Shown: positions 10,592 to 21,192 of the stretch, one piece after another
How positions within the stretch are numbered: position 1 is the first letter of the stretch
Layout of the letters: every line of letters begins with the position of its first letter
Origin: Neofusicoccum parvum
Taxonomy: Eukaryota; Ascomycota; Dothideomycetes; Botryosphaeriales; Botryosphaeriaceae
Assembly (NCBI GenBank): GCA_020912385.1
Contig: CP087214.1
Location: 434,001-498,000, forward strand
Reading direction: 5' to 3'
DNA: 64,000 bases
Program-made: the position numbers and the translations under genes
Notes under the pieces: model-generated
The model's input: the letters and a program-made list of their open reading frames with translations, nothing else
Database searches by the model: none
Told to the model about the DNA's origin: nothing

Positions 10592-13500
10592 ATGGCGACG
10601 TTTTCGGCAACTCTACACCAGCGCGTCGCGTCACCAGTTACGCCCGCCCACTCTCCACAACACTCACACCACTCTTTGCACTCCACATCCTCAACCCGCT
10701 CTTACACCCCAATCCATTCGCTCTCGCTGCACGAGTACCGCAGGCAGCAAGCTGAGCCGACCACCCCGGAGCCGCCGGGCGGCAGGCGACTCAAGAGAAA
10801 GACGGCAGCGACTCGTCTGAACGCCACCGAGCGCGAACCTCTTCTTCCGCAAGTCCACCCGCCGCCGCTCGTTCCGTCACCGCCGTCGACCTCCCACTCC
10901 GAGCCGAACTGGCGAGACCCCAAGTCGTCATTCGCAAGCGTTCACGTGTCTTCCTTCCGTTCGCTTCCAGCTCTTCAGCAGCGACCCTCGCTCGGGCTGC
11001 GCGACATCGCAAAGCTCAACGCCTCTGCCGCAGATCTTCCAGATCTTCCGCATACCGGCGCGCCGCAAACCCCAGCGCTTCCGCGCGACTTCGGCCTAGG
11101 ATCCAGGAAGAGGCTGCCGCGCCCGAAGAACATCGAAATCCGCCAGCCTCTCGTCGCTTCTCCCATCCGATCCGACCCCTCGAGCCTTGACTTGCTATCT
11201 ACCGCTGGCCTTGCTAGCACCTCCACATTCACGCTTTCAAAGTTCCCCTTTCCCGATCCGCCGGGCCCGCAACCTGGTGCGCAAGCTAATCCACCGCTGA
11301 ACGTGTGGCCGCGGGAGTCCAACCCTGAGCTCACCCCGTCGCTCCTTGACACACCACCGGCTACTCCAGCTGTTCTACATTTCCGCGGCACCTCTTTTGA
11401 TGTTGTCAACCCCCACAACTCTCTGTATGATTCGCACCTCGAGACCCCAGCAGACCTTGAAGGAGAGCCCAATGACTACTTTAATAGGACTTCGCTTGAC
11501 AATCTGCTGCCGGCCGACATGGACAACTTATTGGACCGGGGTGATGGCGCGGAGCGTCCACAGCGCCCGCTCTTCGACGACCTCCGATCCGCGCACGCAT
11601 CGATTGCGAAGACGAGGTTTCAGTCGCCGAAGCAGACCCCGACGCATGACCACGCAGAGGCCATGCTATCCTCGGTACTTCCTTCGACCGCCTCAAGTCA
11701 GAAGCTAGACCGCCGCACTTCGATCATGGATCGGGCCAGGGGAGTGTTCCGGAAGAATTACGCCAAGCCTGTCGAGGTTCAGGACGAAGGGATGATATCA
11801 ATCCCATACGAGGCCACTTATGAAAACGCCAATCCTGCTAGCGGAGCCTACTATTCCTCTGCGCCCACCATGAATGATCAACACAACACCGAAGATGCTC
11901 GACCCTCGGTCGAATCGTGGGAAACTGTCCCCGCATCCGACTCGGAAATGACGCTACCGGTTCGTCATGAAGATCAGGCGTCTATGTACGCAGATTCGGA
12001 ATACTTCTCGAATTCGCAGTTCTTTGGGCCTCTGAATAGTCGTCGTAGTGTGCCCTTTGGTGTTCAGAACCAGATTACGGACTACAGCGGCGAAGTCTCG
12101 TACGTATTTGCAGATACACCACAGCACTCGGCAAAGCCGTCTACAGACAGCCAGATTGTTCGCTCTTTGTCTAGGACCATCGACAACACCATCGGAAACA
12201 TCTACGATCAGTATGGTGGCGTTGATCAGACTCAGGCTACGTTTTCCACCGAAGATCTGGATACCGACGAGGATGACGATGCTTCGACAATCAGGGTCCC
12301 CAGCCTTCGCAGCATAGTCCCTTCCAGCCCACGCGAAAATCGTAATTCTGGTCTAGAAAAATTCGACTTCGGCTTAGACGATCGTCACAGCGACAATGCG
12401 GAGAGCCCTACTTCAAGCCCTGTCACTCCTAAAGATGGCGATTTTCCAAAGGTTCTAGGTCTCATGCGCGCTTCAGCAGGCATCCCACCCAACTCCCCGC
12501 CTCCTCTTGCTCCACCGGAGCGTTCTGCCCTCCGTCCCGCTTACACACCTGTCTCGGACGACTACTCTAACCGCGCTTCCTCATATGAAGATACGCGCAA
12601 GTTGCTGGGAATATCTAGCAACGTCGAATCCCCGAACGTCAACCGGATGTCTGTGATTACAGAGGGGAGCCGCCTCTCCGAGGGTAGCAAGCTTCCACAG
12701 TCGCCTCTTCAGGAGTTCATCGAGAGGTGTGACAGCCAGAGGGGCACGCCGGATCTTGGGCAGGCCAATGAGAAGCTCGCGGACTCCCAACGCGGTAGTT
12801 GGACCACTGCATCCACAGATGCTGTTACCGGCCCTCAGGTGTCGGAGAAGGAGAACGTTGCACCCAGAATTCCTCCCATGTGGATGCGTGCATCCTCACC
12901 GGGTCCTACAAGCGCCCGCAACGAGTCACCGGCAAGTATGGCGACGGACGCCAGCGCCACGGATTGGGAGACGCTCGCGCAGACGACGACTGCTGGTGGT
13001 CACTCGAGAGAAAATTCTGAGGGGCAGACCCTACGCCATCAGGCCGCGTTTGAGGATCTCTCGCCAATGAGGAGAAAAAACACAAATCCTTGGCGCAACA
13101 GGGTTAACACCGATGGCAGCAGCCCTGTTGTCGGCTCAGCTACAGAGACGCGTAATATTCCTCGTTTCCCTCGCGATAGCGAGCTTTCGTTCCTCCCTCA
13201 TAGCCGCAATGGGAAGCAGTCACTGTCCCTGAATTCTTCGGCCGGCCCCTCGCAGGCTAGCGACTCTTACGCTTGCCAGCTATCTCCAGAACAGATGACC
13301 AACTACCTAGCCTTCGGTCCGAGCGATGACATCCTGGAAGAGCACGAGCTGTCGCAATTGCCTCAGAAGTCTCACGCTCGAGAGTTCGCGCATTCAAGCT
13401 CTTTCGCGCGGACAAACAGTAAGATAGTCTCATCCGATAGGTTTTCTATGGCCAATATAACTGGAACACCTATGGGAACTGGAGTCCGAGATGCTGGAAG

Positions 13501-14329
13501 CAGCACGGTCGGGGACTCGTCGAGCCCAGCAAGCAACATTCAAGCACAGCAGGAAGTCTTTCCTAGCTCTCCACCCGCTGTTTCGACCCCCGCTCGCGAG
13601 AGCCTGTTAACCAGATCGAATAACAGGATGATATATAGTCCTACTACTGGTGGAATGAACAACGCTGGTGCGAACTACCGCACCCCCTCGACACACATCT
13701 CATCCCCCCTTGCGAGGGGCAGCATTGTGAGCAGCCAGTCGAGTCGGATTCCGACCGTCAACTCGTATGGAAGGAAGATCGATGAGCTTCGTGCTGCCTC
13801 GTCTACCCGCGCTGAGCGCCACCAGAGGATGAGGGCGGCGTCTCTGGGTTCATCGTCGAGAACCACCACCCCGCGTGCACAGGGACCCATGACAATTCAG
13901 CGGGCATCTGTCCGCGGCCAGAGATATCCATTCGCATTCGAGCTAAAGCACCGGGATAGTATGACAATGAGCAGCGAGCGGTCAGAGTTCGCAAACATCG
14001 TCCGCCCAGACTCCACCCGTACGATGGAACCGTTATATCGCTACTCTCCCCACCTGAACCAGCTTCCAAGGCCGGACTCGTCTGATATGACGGAGAAGGT
14101 CCAGAAGAAGACACAGCTATCATGGGCCATCTTTGCCATGTGTGCATGGTTCCCTCCGACCGCCATCCTGCTCTTCCTCGGTGTGCTAGACGGCCTGATG
14201 TTCCACATGAGTCACCGTGAGGTTGAACACGTCGGCCAGTTCCAGAAGAAGTGCGCTCTAGTTGCATTCATCCTGGAAATCGTTGCCCTTGTGGTTGTTT
14301 TGGTCTTGTGGCTTGTCCACGTCATCTAA
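10592..14329 (+). CDS. Large Ser-rich protein with C-terminal membrane hairpin
   Basis: Uninterrupted frame; the start chosen at 10592 gives 1,245 aa. The first 1,160 or so residues are Ser/Thr/Pro/Asp-rich and probably disordered, with short conserved-looking islands such as IHSLSLHEYRRQQ near the N-terminus and a polybasic GGRRLKRK. The last 75 residues hold two hydrophobic helices (LSWAIFAMCAWFPPTAILLF and CALVAFILEIVALVVVLVLW) joined by a short polar loop, so the protein is tail-anchored with the long N-region probably cytosolic. I recognise the architecture as common among Pezizomycotina hypothetical proteins but know no function. An in-frame ATG at 10418 would add 58 residues; I reject it because that stretch lacks the bias of the rest. 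Confidence 0.8.
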   Translation: MATFSATLHQRVASPVTPAHSPQHSHHSLHSTSSTRSYTPIHSLSLHEYRRQQAEPTTPEPPGGRRLKRKTAATRLNATEREPLLPQVHPPPLVPSPPSTSHSEPNWRDPKSSFASVHVSSFRSLPALQQRPSLGLRDIAKLNASAADLPDLPHTGAPQTPALPRDFGLGSRKRLPRPKNIEIRQPLVASPIRSDPSSLDLLSTAGLASTSTFTLSKFPFPDPPGPQPGAQANPPLNVWPRESNPELTPSLLDTPPATPAVLHFRGTSFDVVNPHNSLYDSHLETPADLEGEPNDYFNRTSLDNLLPADMDNLLDRGDGAERPQRPLFDDLRSAHASIAKTRFQSPKQTPTHDHAEAMLSSVLPSTASSQKLDRRTSIMDRARGVFRKNYAKPVEVQDEGMISIPYEATYENANPASGAYYSSAPTMNDQHNTEDARPSVESWETVPASDSEMTLPVRHEDQASMYADSEYFSNSQFFGPLNSRRSVPFGVQNQITDYSGEVSYVFADTPQHSAKPSTDSQIVRSLSRTIDNTIGNIYDQYGGVDQTQATFSTEDLDTDEDDDASTIRVPSLRSIVPSSPRENRNSGLEKFDFGLDDRHSDNAESPTSSPVTPKDGDFPKVLGLMRASAGIPPNSPPPLAPPERSALRPAYTPVSDDYSNRASSYEDTRKLLGISSNVESPNVNRMSVITEGSRLSEGSKLPQSPLQEFIERCDSQRGTPDLGQANEKLADSQRGSWTTASTDAVTGPQVSEKENVAPRIPPMWMRASSPGPTSARNESPASMATDASATDWETLAQTTTAGGHSRENSEGQTLRHQAAFEDLSPMRRKNTNPWRNRVNTDGSSPVVGSATETRNIPRFPRDSELSFLPHSRNGKQSLSLNSSAGPSQASDSYACQLSPEQMTNYLAFGPSDDILEEHELSQLPQKSHAREFAHSSSFARTNSKIVSSDRFSMANITGTPMGTGVRDAGSSTVGDSSSPASNIQAQQEVFPSSPPAVSTPARESLLTRSNNRMIYSPTTGGMNNAGANYRTPSTHISSPLARGSIVSSQSSRIPTVNSYGRKIDELRAASSTRAERHQRMRAASLGSSSRTTTPRAQGPMTIQRASVRGQRYPFAFELKHRDSMTMSSERSEFANIVRPDSTRTMEPLYRYSPHLNQLPRPDSSDMTEKVQKKTQLSWAIFAMCAWFPPTAILLFLGVLDGLMFHMSHREVEHVGQFQKKCALVAFILEIVALVVVLVLWLVHVI

Positions 14330-15731
14330 TCTGGGCTTCTTTGGACCCCACTATTGCACGTTTCCACCCAAGTCTTGGACTAGGATATGCACAGATGCTC
14401 GGCTGTTTGCAAAGATTGAGCAGCACCACTATTACCCAGGTTCAAACCAAACTTCCACAGAATCAGCAATGAGGTTGGCAGATGAGCCTCCTGCATATTG
14501 TTTAGACACTCACGCCTGACGATGAACGGCCGCGCACACAAAAGAACTGCATCTCTGGCGCTGGTGTTCTTGGTGTCAGAGCAAGTCAGAACACCTCCTG
14601 TTGACCAACCGGCTTGGTCGACCGATGCTCTAGCTTAATAACACTCTCCTTTCCTTGCTTTTTCCCTTCTTTTCTGCATTGCGTTGCATAGCACGGGCGG
14701 GTTTCTTGAGCAAGCACACAAGTCGGCGAACTCTTTCTTTGCAAAAAACGAACTTTAATGGTCGGGTGTAGGACGGATGGCTTTACACGGGACAGGGATC
14801 CACAGTGCGACATTTGCCGATTGTTTCTTTTCTTTCCTTCTTCTACTACCGAACGCCTCATCAGAGCGATAGACTCTGGTCTGCTTCCCGGAAAGACTTT
14901 ATCACGGCTTGGAAGGGAAAGGAAACCGAAGGCAGCCAGCTTGCTTTTCCCGACGGAATGGAGAATTGGCGAACGGGCTTCATTACTTGGCTGAGCTGGC
15001 AATGCTCTTGATTGAGGGTTCGTCCGGGTTGGCTCAGAGTTGGTGGGTCTTATTGTAGCTAGATTTCCTTCCGTCATTTCTTTTCCCTTCCTTTGTCTTT
15101 ACTTTACTTGCAGGCGAACCTCCACCTCGTCGTTGGCGATAAGAGACAGCTTGCTGCTCTATTGCGGGCTGGCGGGCACTTTCTGCTGCAGGTGGGGTTG
15201 GCTTTGCGACCTTGCGGTAGAATACCCAAGAAACTTTCAAACACCAAATACATGCATTGTGGTGAATTCCGTGATTATTAGCTGCGCTAATCATAGAAAG
15301 GCTGATCCAACTCAAAAGCACGCAATTGCGGGGGGAGCTGAAGCATTCGTACGGAAGCAAAATAGAAAACATTTGTGTGCCAAAGCTGTCCAGACGAACG
15401 CTTCAACTCCCCGCGCATTGGCAGATATCGAAAGCACCTTCGCGCTGGGCAGTCGTCTGTCGCACCGCTCTCTGCGTAGAACATGTTGTCGTAGGGCGCA
15501 CGTCTCCGACAGCGGAAGCTTAACTCCGGGACCCATGTCATCACATCAACACCATCCCACTTTCTCCCCACCCTCTGCCGTGCCTTTTCTCCATTGAACC
15601 ACCCCACAACGCCCCTCTCTCTTCTCCTCCGCGAACCTGCCTTCCAGCCATCTCACACGCCTCGACGCCCCCCGCAAACCCCCCTCAGCAGCGGCACGCC
15701 CAACACCCCCGCGCACCGCCGCCGAAAAAAG
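14330..15731. other. Intergenic region upstream of the omega-amidase gene
   Basis: About 1.4 kb holding the 3' flank of the Ser-rich protein gene and the promoter of the nitrilase-family gene. No RNA gene or recognisable coding sequence. The final 140 bases are C-rich and open in frame with the nitrilase gene from 15594. Confidence 0.45.
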
Positions 15732-16652
15732 ATGTCCAAGCTCCTCAAGCAGCCCGTCAAGCTCGCCCTCGTGCAGCTCGCCACCTCCGCGTCCAAAGCC
15801 GACAACCTCGCGCGGGCGCGCAGCAAGGTGCTCGAGGCGGCGGCGGCGGGCGCCAAGATCGTCGTGCTGCCCGAGTGCTTCAACTCGCCGTACGGCGTCA
15901 AGTACTTCTCCAAGTACGCCGAGACGCTCGGCAGCGCGGGCTCGCCGCCGACGGCGGAGCAGTCGCCCTCGTACCACGCGCTCTCGGCGCTCGCGAAGGA
16001 ATCAGGCGCGTTCATCATCGGCGGGTCGATCCCGGAGCGCGTGGCCACAGCCAGCGCGACAGGCAAAGACGAGGAGACGCTGTACAACACGAGCCTAACC
16101 TTCGCGCCGTCGGGGGCGCTGCTGGCGACGCACCGCAAGGTGCACCTGTTCGACATCGACATCCCGGGCAAGATCGCGTTCCGCGAGTCGGACGCGCTGT
16201 CGCCGGGCAACAAGGTGACGCTGGTCGACCTGCCGGGGTGCGGGCGCGTGGCCGTCGCCATCTGCTACGACGTGCGCTTCCCCGAGCTGGCCGCCGTGGC
16301 CGCGCGCAAGGGCGCCTTCCTGCTGCTCTACCCGGGCGCCTTCAACCTCACCACCGGCGCCCTGCACTGGGAGCTGCTCGCCCGCGCCCGCGCCGTCGAC
16401 AACCAGGTCTACGTCGCCCTGTGCAGCCCCGCCCGCGACATGGCCGCCGACTACAACGCCTGGGGCCACAGCATGGTCGTCGACCCGAACGCCGAGAAGC
16501 TGGTCGAGGCCGGCGAGGGCGAGGAGGTCGTGTATGCCGAGCTGACGGGCGAGAGGATCGAGGAGGTCAGGAAGGGCATTCCGATCACCACGCAGAGGCG
16601 GTTCGACGTGTATCCGGATGTGAGCGAGGGGAAGGTGAGGTTTGAAGAGTAG
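15732..16652 (+). CDS. Nitrilase-superfamily omega-amidase (Nit2/Nit3 type)
   Basis: Hydrolyses alpha-ketoglutaramate and alpha-ketosuccinamate, the oxo-acid amides left by glutamine and asparagine transamination, to 2-oxoglutarate or oxaloacetate plus ammonia. Single exon, 306 aa, slightly longer than the 280-290 typical of the family. The Glu-Lys-Cys triad is visible: E48 in VVLPECFNSPYG, K136 in THRKVHLFDIDIPG and C178 in AICYDVRFPEL. The C-terminal half has HWELLARARAVDNQVY and SMVVDPNAEK, as in Nit2. The AUG at 15732 is used because the N-terminus then begins just before the first strand of the fold. The frame is open back to an ATG at 15594, which would add a 46-residue Arg-rich, acid-poor extension that could act as a mitochondrial presequence in an alternative product. 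Confidence 0.93.
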   Translation: MSKLLKQPVKLALVQLATSASKADNLARARSKVLEAAAAGAKIVVLPECFNSPYGVKYFSKYAETLGSAGSPPTAEQSPSYHALSALAKESGAFIIGGSIPERVATASATGKDEETLYNTSLTFAPSGALLATHRKVHLFDIDIPGKIAFRESDALSPGNKVTLVDLPGCGRVAVAICYDVRFPELAAVAARKGAFLLLYPGAFNLTTGALHWELLARARAVDNQVYVALCSPARDMAADYNAWGHSMVVDPNAEKLVEAGEGEEVVYAELTGERIEEVRKGIPITTQRRFDVYPDVSEGKVRFEE

Positions 16653-17023
16653 GGAAGAGGGAGAAGGAGGTCGCAATGAGCGAGGAAAAAGGATTCGTTA
16701 GCTTTTTTGTTCCACCCTTGGTGGAGGACTATTTAACATGGTTGACGCTGTCACGATAGAAAGATTCATGTAATCCTGACAGGCATTGACATATAAGACG
16801 TTAAGATGACTATGACCTGGTGCTGAGTAATTTTGATAGGAGAGCATCGACGATTCCCAGCCGCCAGCACGACGGCTACACTACTGTACTCTCTCCGGAT
16901 GCAATTTTATTTTCCCATCCGCGTCGCCATGACACCTGAACCTCAGCATTATCTGAGCAGCCAAAGAAAAACAAGCAACGGTCGAATAAACTTCAACAAT
17001 CTCGCAGTCTCTTTCTCTGTTCT
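16653..17023. other. Convergent 3' region between omega-amidase and urease
   Basis: About 370 bases of AT-richer sequence shared by the 3' ends of two converging genes. No other feature is seen. Confidence 0.6.
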
Positions 17024-19830
17024 TCAATAGACAAAGTACGCCTGCGCCAACGGCAAGCTCTCCGCCGGCTCAGCCGTGCACAGCATGCCATCCGCCTCGA
17101 CGCTATACCTCTCCGGATCAACGCGCATCTTGGGCATCGTGTCGTTGAACTTCATGTCGCGCTTACCCACCTTCCGGCAATTCTTCACCGGCTCAACACG
17201 CGCCTTCAAGCCATAGCTGGCCACGACGCCGTTGTCGATGCTGGCCTTGCTGACGAACGTGACACTGGTGGCGGGCACCAGCGGCGCGAACATGGGCCGC
17301 ATGTAGATGGGCTCGATGGTTGGGATCGAGGCGTTGGGGTCGCCCATCTGCGCGTGCGAGATCATGCCGCTCTTGACGATCAGCTTGGGCTTGACGCCGA
17401 ACGACGCCGGGTCCCACACCACCAGGTCGGCCAGCTTGCCGACCTCGACGCTGCCGATCAGGTGGCTCATGCCTTGTGCAACTGCCGGGTTGATGGTGTA
17501 CTTGCTGATGTAGCGCTTGACGCGGAAGTTGTCCGCCGAGGTGCCCTTGTCCTCGGGAAGCTGGCCGCGTTGAACCTTGTTCTTGTGGGCGGTGTGCCAG
17601 GTGCGCGTTATCACCTCGCCGCACCGTCCCATGGCCTGCGAATCCGAGGACATCATGCTGATGGCACCCAGGTCGTGTAACACATCCTCTGCCGCGATAG
17701 TTTCGGCGCGGATGCGTGATTCGGCGAAAGCGACATCCTCCGGAATGTTGCGGGAGAGATGGTGGCAGACCATCAGCATGTCCAGATGCTCGTCCAGAGT
17801 GTTGCGCGTGTATGGCCTGGTCGGGTTCGTGCTACTTGGTAAGACATTTTCATGCTCAACCACAGAGATGATGTCCGGGGCGTGGCCACCGCCTGCACCT
17901 TCAGTGTGGTACGTGTGGATCGCACGACCCTTGAAGGCTTTGATGGTCTGCTCAACGAAGCCGGACTCATTCAGCGTGTCGGTGTGGATCAGAGTCTGCA
18001 CGTCGTATTCATCGCAGACAGTCAAACAGGCATCAATGGCTGCCGGTGTGCTTCCCCAATCCTCGTGCAACTTCAGACCCACCACACCGGCCTCGCACTG
18101 CTCCCGCAGCGGCAGCAGCTCGGCGTCATTACCTTTGCCGGTAATACCGTAGTTGACCGGTAAGCCATCACATGCCTGGAGCATCTGTCGGATATGAGTC
18201 TTTCCCGGCGTGCAAGTCGTGGCATTGGTGCCGGTACTGCAACCATGTTAGCGGGGGCTCGGAGAAGCATTGAACGATCGCACCTCGGGCCAGTTCCTCC
18301 ACCGAGCATTGTTGTAATTCCAGAGGCGATGGCCTCATTGGCCTGCTGCGGGCAGATGAAATGGATGTGCGTGTCGAATCCTCCAGCCGTGATAATCTTG
18401 CCCTCTCCAGCGATGACATCCGTGCAAGAACCGATGACCAGGTTTGGATGAACACCCTTCATGACGTCCGGGTTGCCGGCTTTGCCAATCCCAACGATGA
18501 GACCATTCTTGATGCCAATGTCCGCTTTGTAGATGCCTGACCAGTCAATGACGAGAGCGTTGGTGATGACCGTGTCCAGAGACTCGCTATCCGAACGTCC
18601 GCCTGCCTGGCCCATTCCCTCGCGCAGGGACTTGCCGCCGCCGAAAGAGCATTCGTCTCCGTAGTGGGTAAAGTCCGTCTCAACCTGGATCCAAAGGTCG
18701 GTAGCACCAAGGCGGACGAGATCACCGGTGGTAGGTCCAAACATGCTCACGTAGGCTGATCTCTCCATGGTAGCAAAGTCGATGTGCGCGGCGTCACCCG
18801 CAGGCTCGGGAACATGCAGGAAGCCGCCAGCCTGCAGACGCTCCACCAGGCTCTCCGCAATCGACAGGTCCTTGATGTAGCCAGATGCCAGGTTGTTGCC
18901 GCCCTTGATGACTTGGTGGCCATCAATCTGGACGAGCGTGACCGTCTTGGTGTCACCGGGCTCAAATCTGACGGAGGTTCCGGCGGGAATGTCAAGACGG
19001 AAACCGTGGGCCCTGACGCGGTCGAACTCCAGCTTGGGGTTTGTCTCGATGAAGTGGTAGTGCGAGCCGACCTGCCTCTGTCAGCCCCATGAACATTGCG
19101 CGCCGAATCGAGACGGCATACCTGTATAGGCCTGTCGCCCTTGCTTGTGACCTTCAGGGTGATCCTTTGTCTTCCCTCGTTCAACGTGATCCTGTCCTTG
19201 ACTGCAATTATGGCGCCAGGCTGCTTCTTCGACTCGTACTCGCTGGGGTCCCAGTTGGGGAAGACGTCCGGGCTAGGCACAGGCAGGAAGCTGCCGTAGA
19301 GGGCCTTCTCGAGGTCTCCATCCTCGGAGCTGATCGGGTGGTGGACGGTGACGAGGTACGTGCCGGTGGGGAAGGTACCCTCGATTTGCAGCTCGGTGAG
19401 CGAGTTCACGACGGAAGGGAGGACGTGGCGGCGACCCAGCATGGTCTTGCCAATGGACATGAGGTCGGCGACGGTGTGCCTGCCATCGCGGACGAGCTGT
19501 ATGTCATGCCGTCAGCACGCGACGGGCAGGCGAGGGCGGCAGAGGGGCAGTACTTCTTGTAGATTGTTTGCGATCAGGGCCTGCGCTGAGTCAGTACAGC
19601 CAGCTCGATCGGCACATGAATGGAGCGCCCAATGGCACGCACGGTAGCTTCTGCATGGTTCAGCCTCACGCCTCGGGCCAGACGGCGCTGTGCGAGCAGG
19701 CCAAGCTGCGAGACCACGAGCTTGTCGAGCTGTAGCGCGGTGGTGGGTTAGCACGAGGGCCAAGCGCGGGGCACATAGGCGTTACGTGATGGCTGCCGGG
19801 GTTTCAGACCTCCTTGGGCGAGAGCTGCAT
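17024..19830 (-). CDS. Urease (nickel-dependent urea amidohydrolase)
   Basis: Hydrolyses urea to ammonia and carbamate in the cytosol. Six exons on the minus strand: 19830-19810, 19729-19643, 19580-19554, 19496-19122, 19071-18284 and 18236-17024. The joined product is 836 aa, the standard length of fungal ureases, which fuse the bacterial gamma, beta and alpha chains in that order. The N-terminal gamma part has [18 protein letters not shown] and [17 protein letters not shown]. The beta part has [14 protein letters not shown] and [14 protein letters not shown]. The alpha part shows the nickel site: [10 protein letters not shown], the Lys that is carbamylated in [26 protein letters not shown], the Cys/His flap [20 protein letters not shown], and the Asp region [12 protein letters not shown]. 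The first exon is only 21 bases (donor gtctga, weak) and the third 27 bases. GATA motifs lie about 205 and 230 bases upstream. It needs accessory proteins not found here. Confidence 0.96.
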
Positions 19831-21192
19831 GGTGACGGCACCGCGACGACGGAACGCTGCAGCAGATGATACAGATCGAGGGCCGAAAGCTGCCTCGAGC
19901 TCGAGCGCTGGGCGGATCGTGAAGAAGGAAAACGGCTCTAAGCTGGTCTGCTCCTCAACGGGTCCCTCTACCCCAGATCCGTGTGCGCCGCGGTCGCGCG
20001 GTCCCGCGGCCGCTATTGGACAGTGCGCCATGGCTGATAACGGCCGCCGGTGCGTTGCGATAACACGTAAAGAAAGCAGCCTGAGGCTCCCGACCCAGCC
20101 CCGCCAGCGCCACCGCCGCGCGGGGTGTGTGGCTGCAGCTGTGGGCTGTCAGTGTGCATCGCAGCTGGGTGCTGCACTGAACTCTGGAGTCGGGCTGCCG
20201 CCGTGCCGGGCGGTGATGCTGGATGGGTGCTGCAGCCGCGGCAGGGTTGGCTGCGCCGGACGCAGCGCCGATGTCGAAGGTCCTGGCCGAGAAATTTCTG
20301 AACGCGGCGACGCTGAGTGGCCAGGACTTCGGCCGTCGACCACCACCTTCATGCCGCCGTCATCCATCGGTCCATCCCAAGTTTTGGACGAGGGCCCGCG
20401 GCAGGCCAGGCGCGTCGACAGCGGGCGGGCATGACGGCGGTATATACCGCTAACGACGGCAGGAGTCAGCCAACCACATTAGCAAGGTCTTGGCTGCCAG
20501 AGAGGATCGTCCCAGCCGCGCCAGCGCATGAGAAAACTTTCCACATCCATGTCTCGCGGTCCTGGACGGTGGAGAGCGCGAAAAGCTCAAACTCCCAGGC
20601 CCCGCCCACGCGTCTACACGTGCCAGATCAGGTGCTTCACAGCTGCTGCGGCAAGGATCACCTCTCCCGTGCTCTGCCGTGCGCATAGCCCAGGGTTGCT
20701 GGCAGAAGTTGGGTCCGTTGGGATGAAAACGCGCGCGCCACGATTCAGGCACTCGCATGGCCGCAATCCCTGCACCCAACTCAATACATGCATCGGAAGG
20801 GCTTAGCTTCAACTGCAGGTCACGTCAACGAGAGAGAAAAACCGCATGGCGAGAATACGTGGAACTTGACGAGTGGGTCTGTGAGTCCATGCAGCCAGTC
20901 GGCTTGCATGGCCTGCTTGAGTCGCCCTCGTTTTGTGTTTTGGGCATTCCTACACACTTTTTTACACATTACAGCCTTCCCGTTTTGCAGGCTTTTCCTC
21001 TTAAGCGCTCCTCCCAAGCCAGCAGCTCAAGGTCCTGAGGCAGAGTCTGCTGCGTCTGTAACGCCGGCCCAATCCATGATCGCCGTTCTTTTTTTTGCTC
21101 CACCAGACGCCATTCCAAATGCGAAAAATGATGCAGCACCTTTTGCCCGACAGGAGAGCCCCCGCTCGTGGCTCCGCCTGCGCCGCGCCTCA
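19831..21192. other. Urease upstream region
   Basis: About 1.35 kb, GC-rich. It contains the GATA pair and a perfect 14-base palindrome with a TATA core (gcggtatataccgc, 20437-20450). No recognisable gene; open frames here give Arg/Ala/Ser-rich translations without motifs. Confidence 0.45.
20035..20063. promoter_or_regulatory. Paired GATA motifs upstream of urease
   Basis: TGATAA at 20035-20040 and CGATAA at 20058-20063 lie 205-235 bases upstream of the urease ATG. Both fit the HGATAR core bound by AreA/Nit2-type GATA activators of nitrogen-source genes. Pairing strengthens the case, but short motifs occur by chance and binding is inferred. Confidence 0.4.

Noticed and set aside
15875..16645. 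256-codon plus-strand frame overlapping omega-amidase
   Set aside because: Frame-shifted shadow of the nitrilase gene, almost entirely Arg/Gly/Ala.
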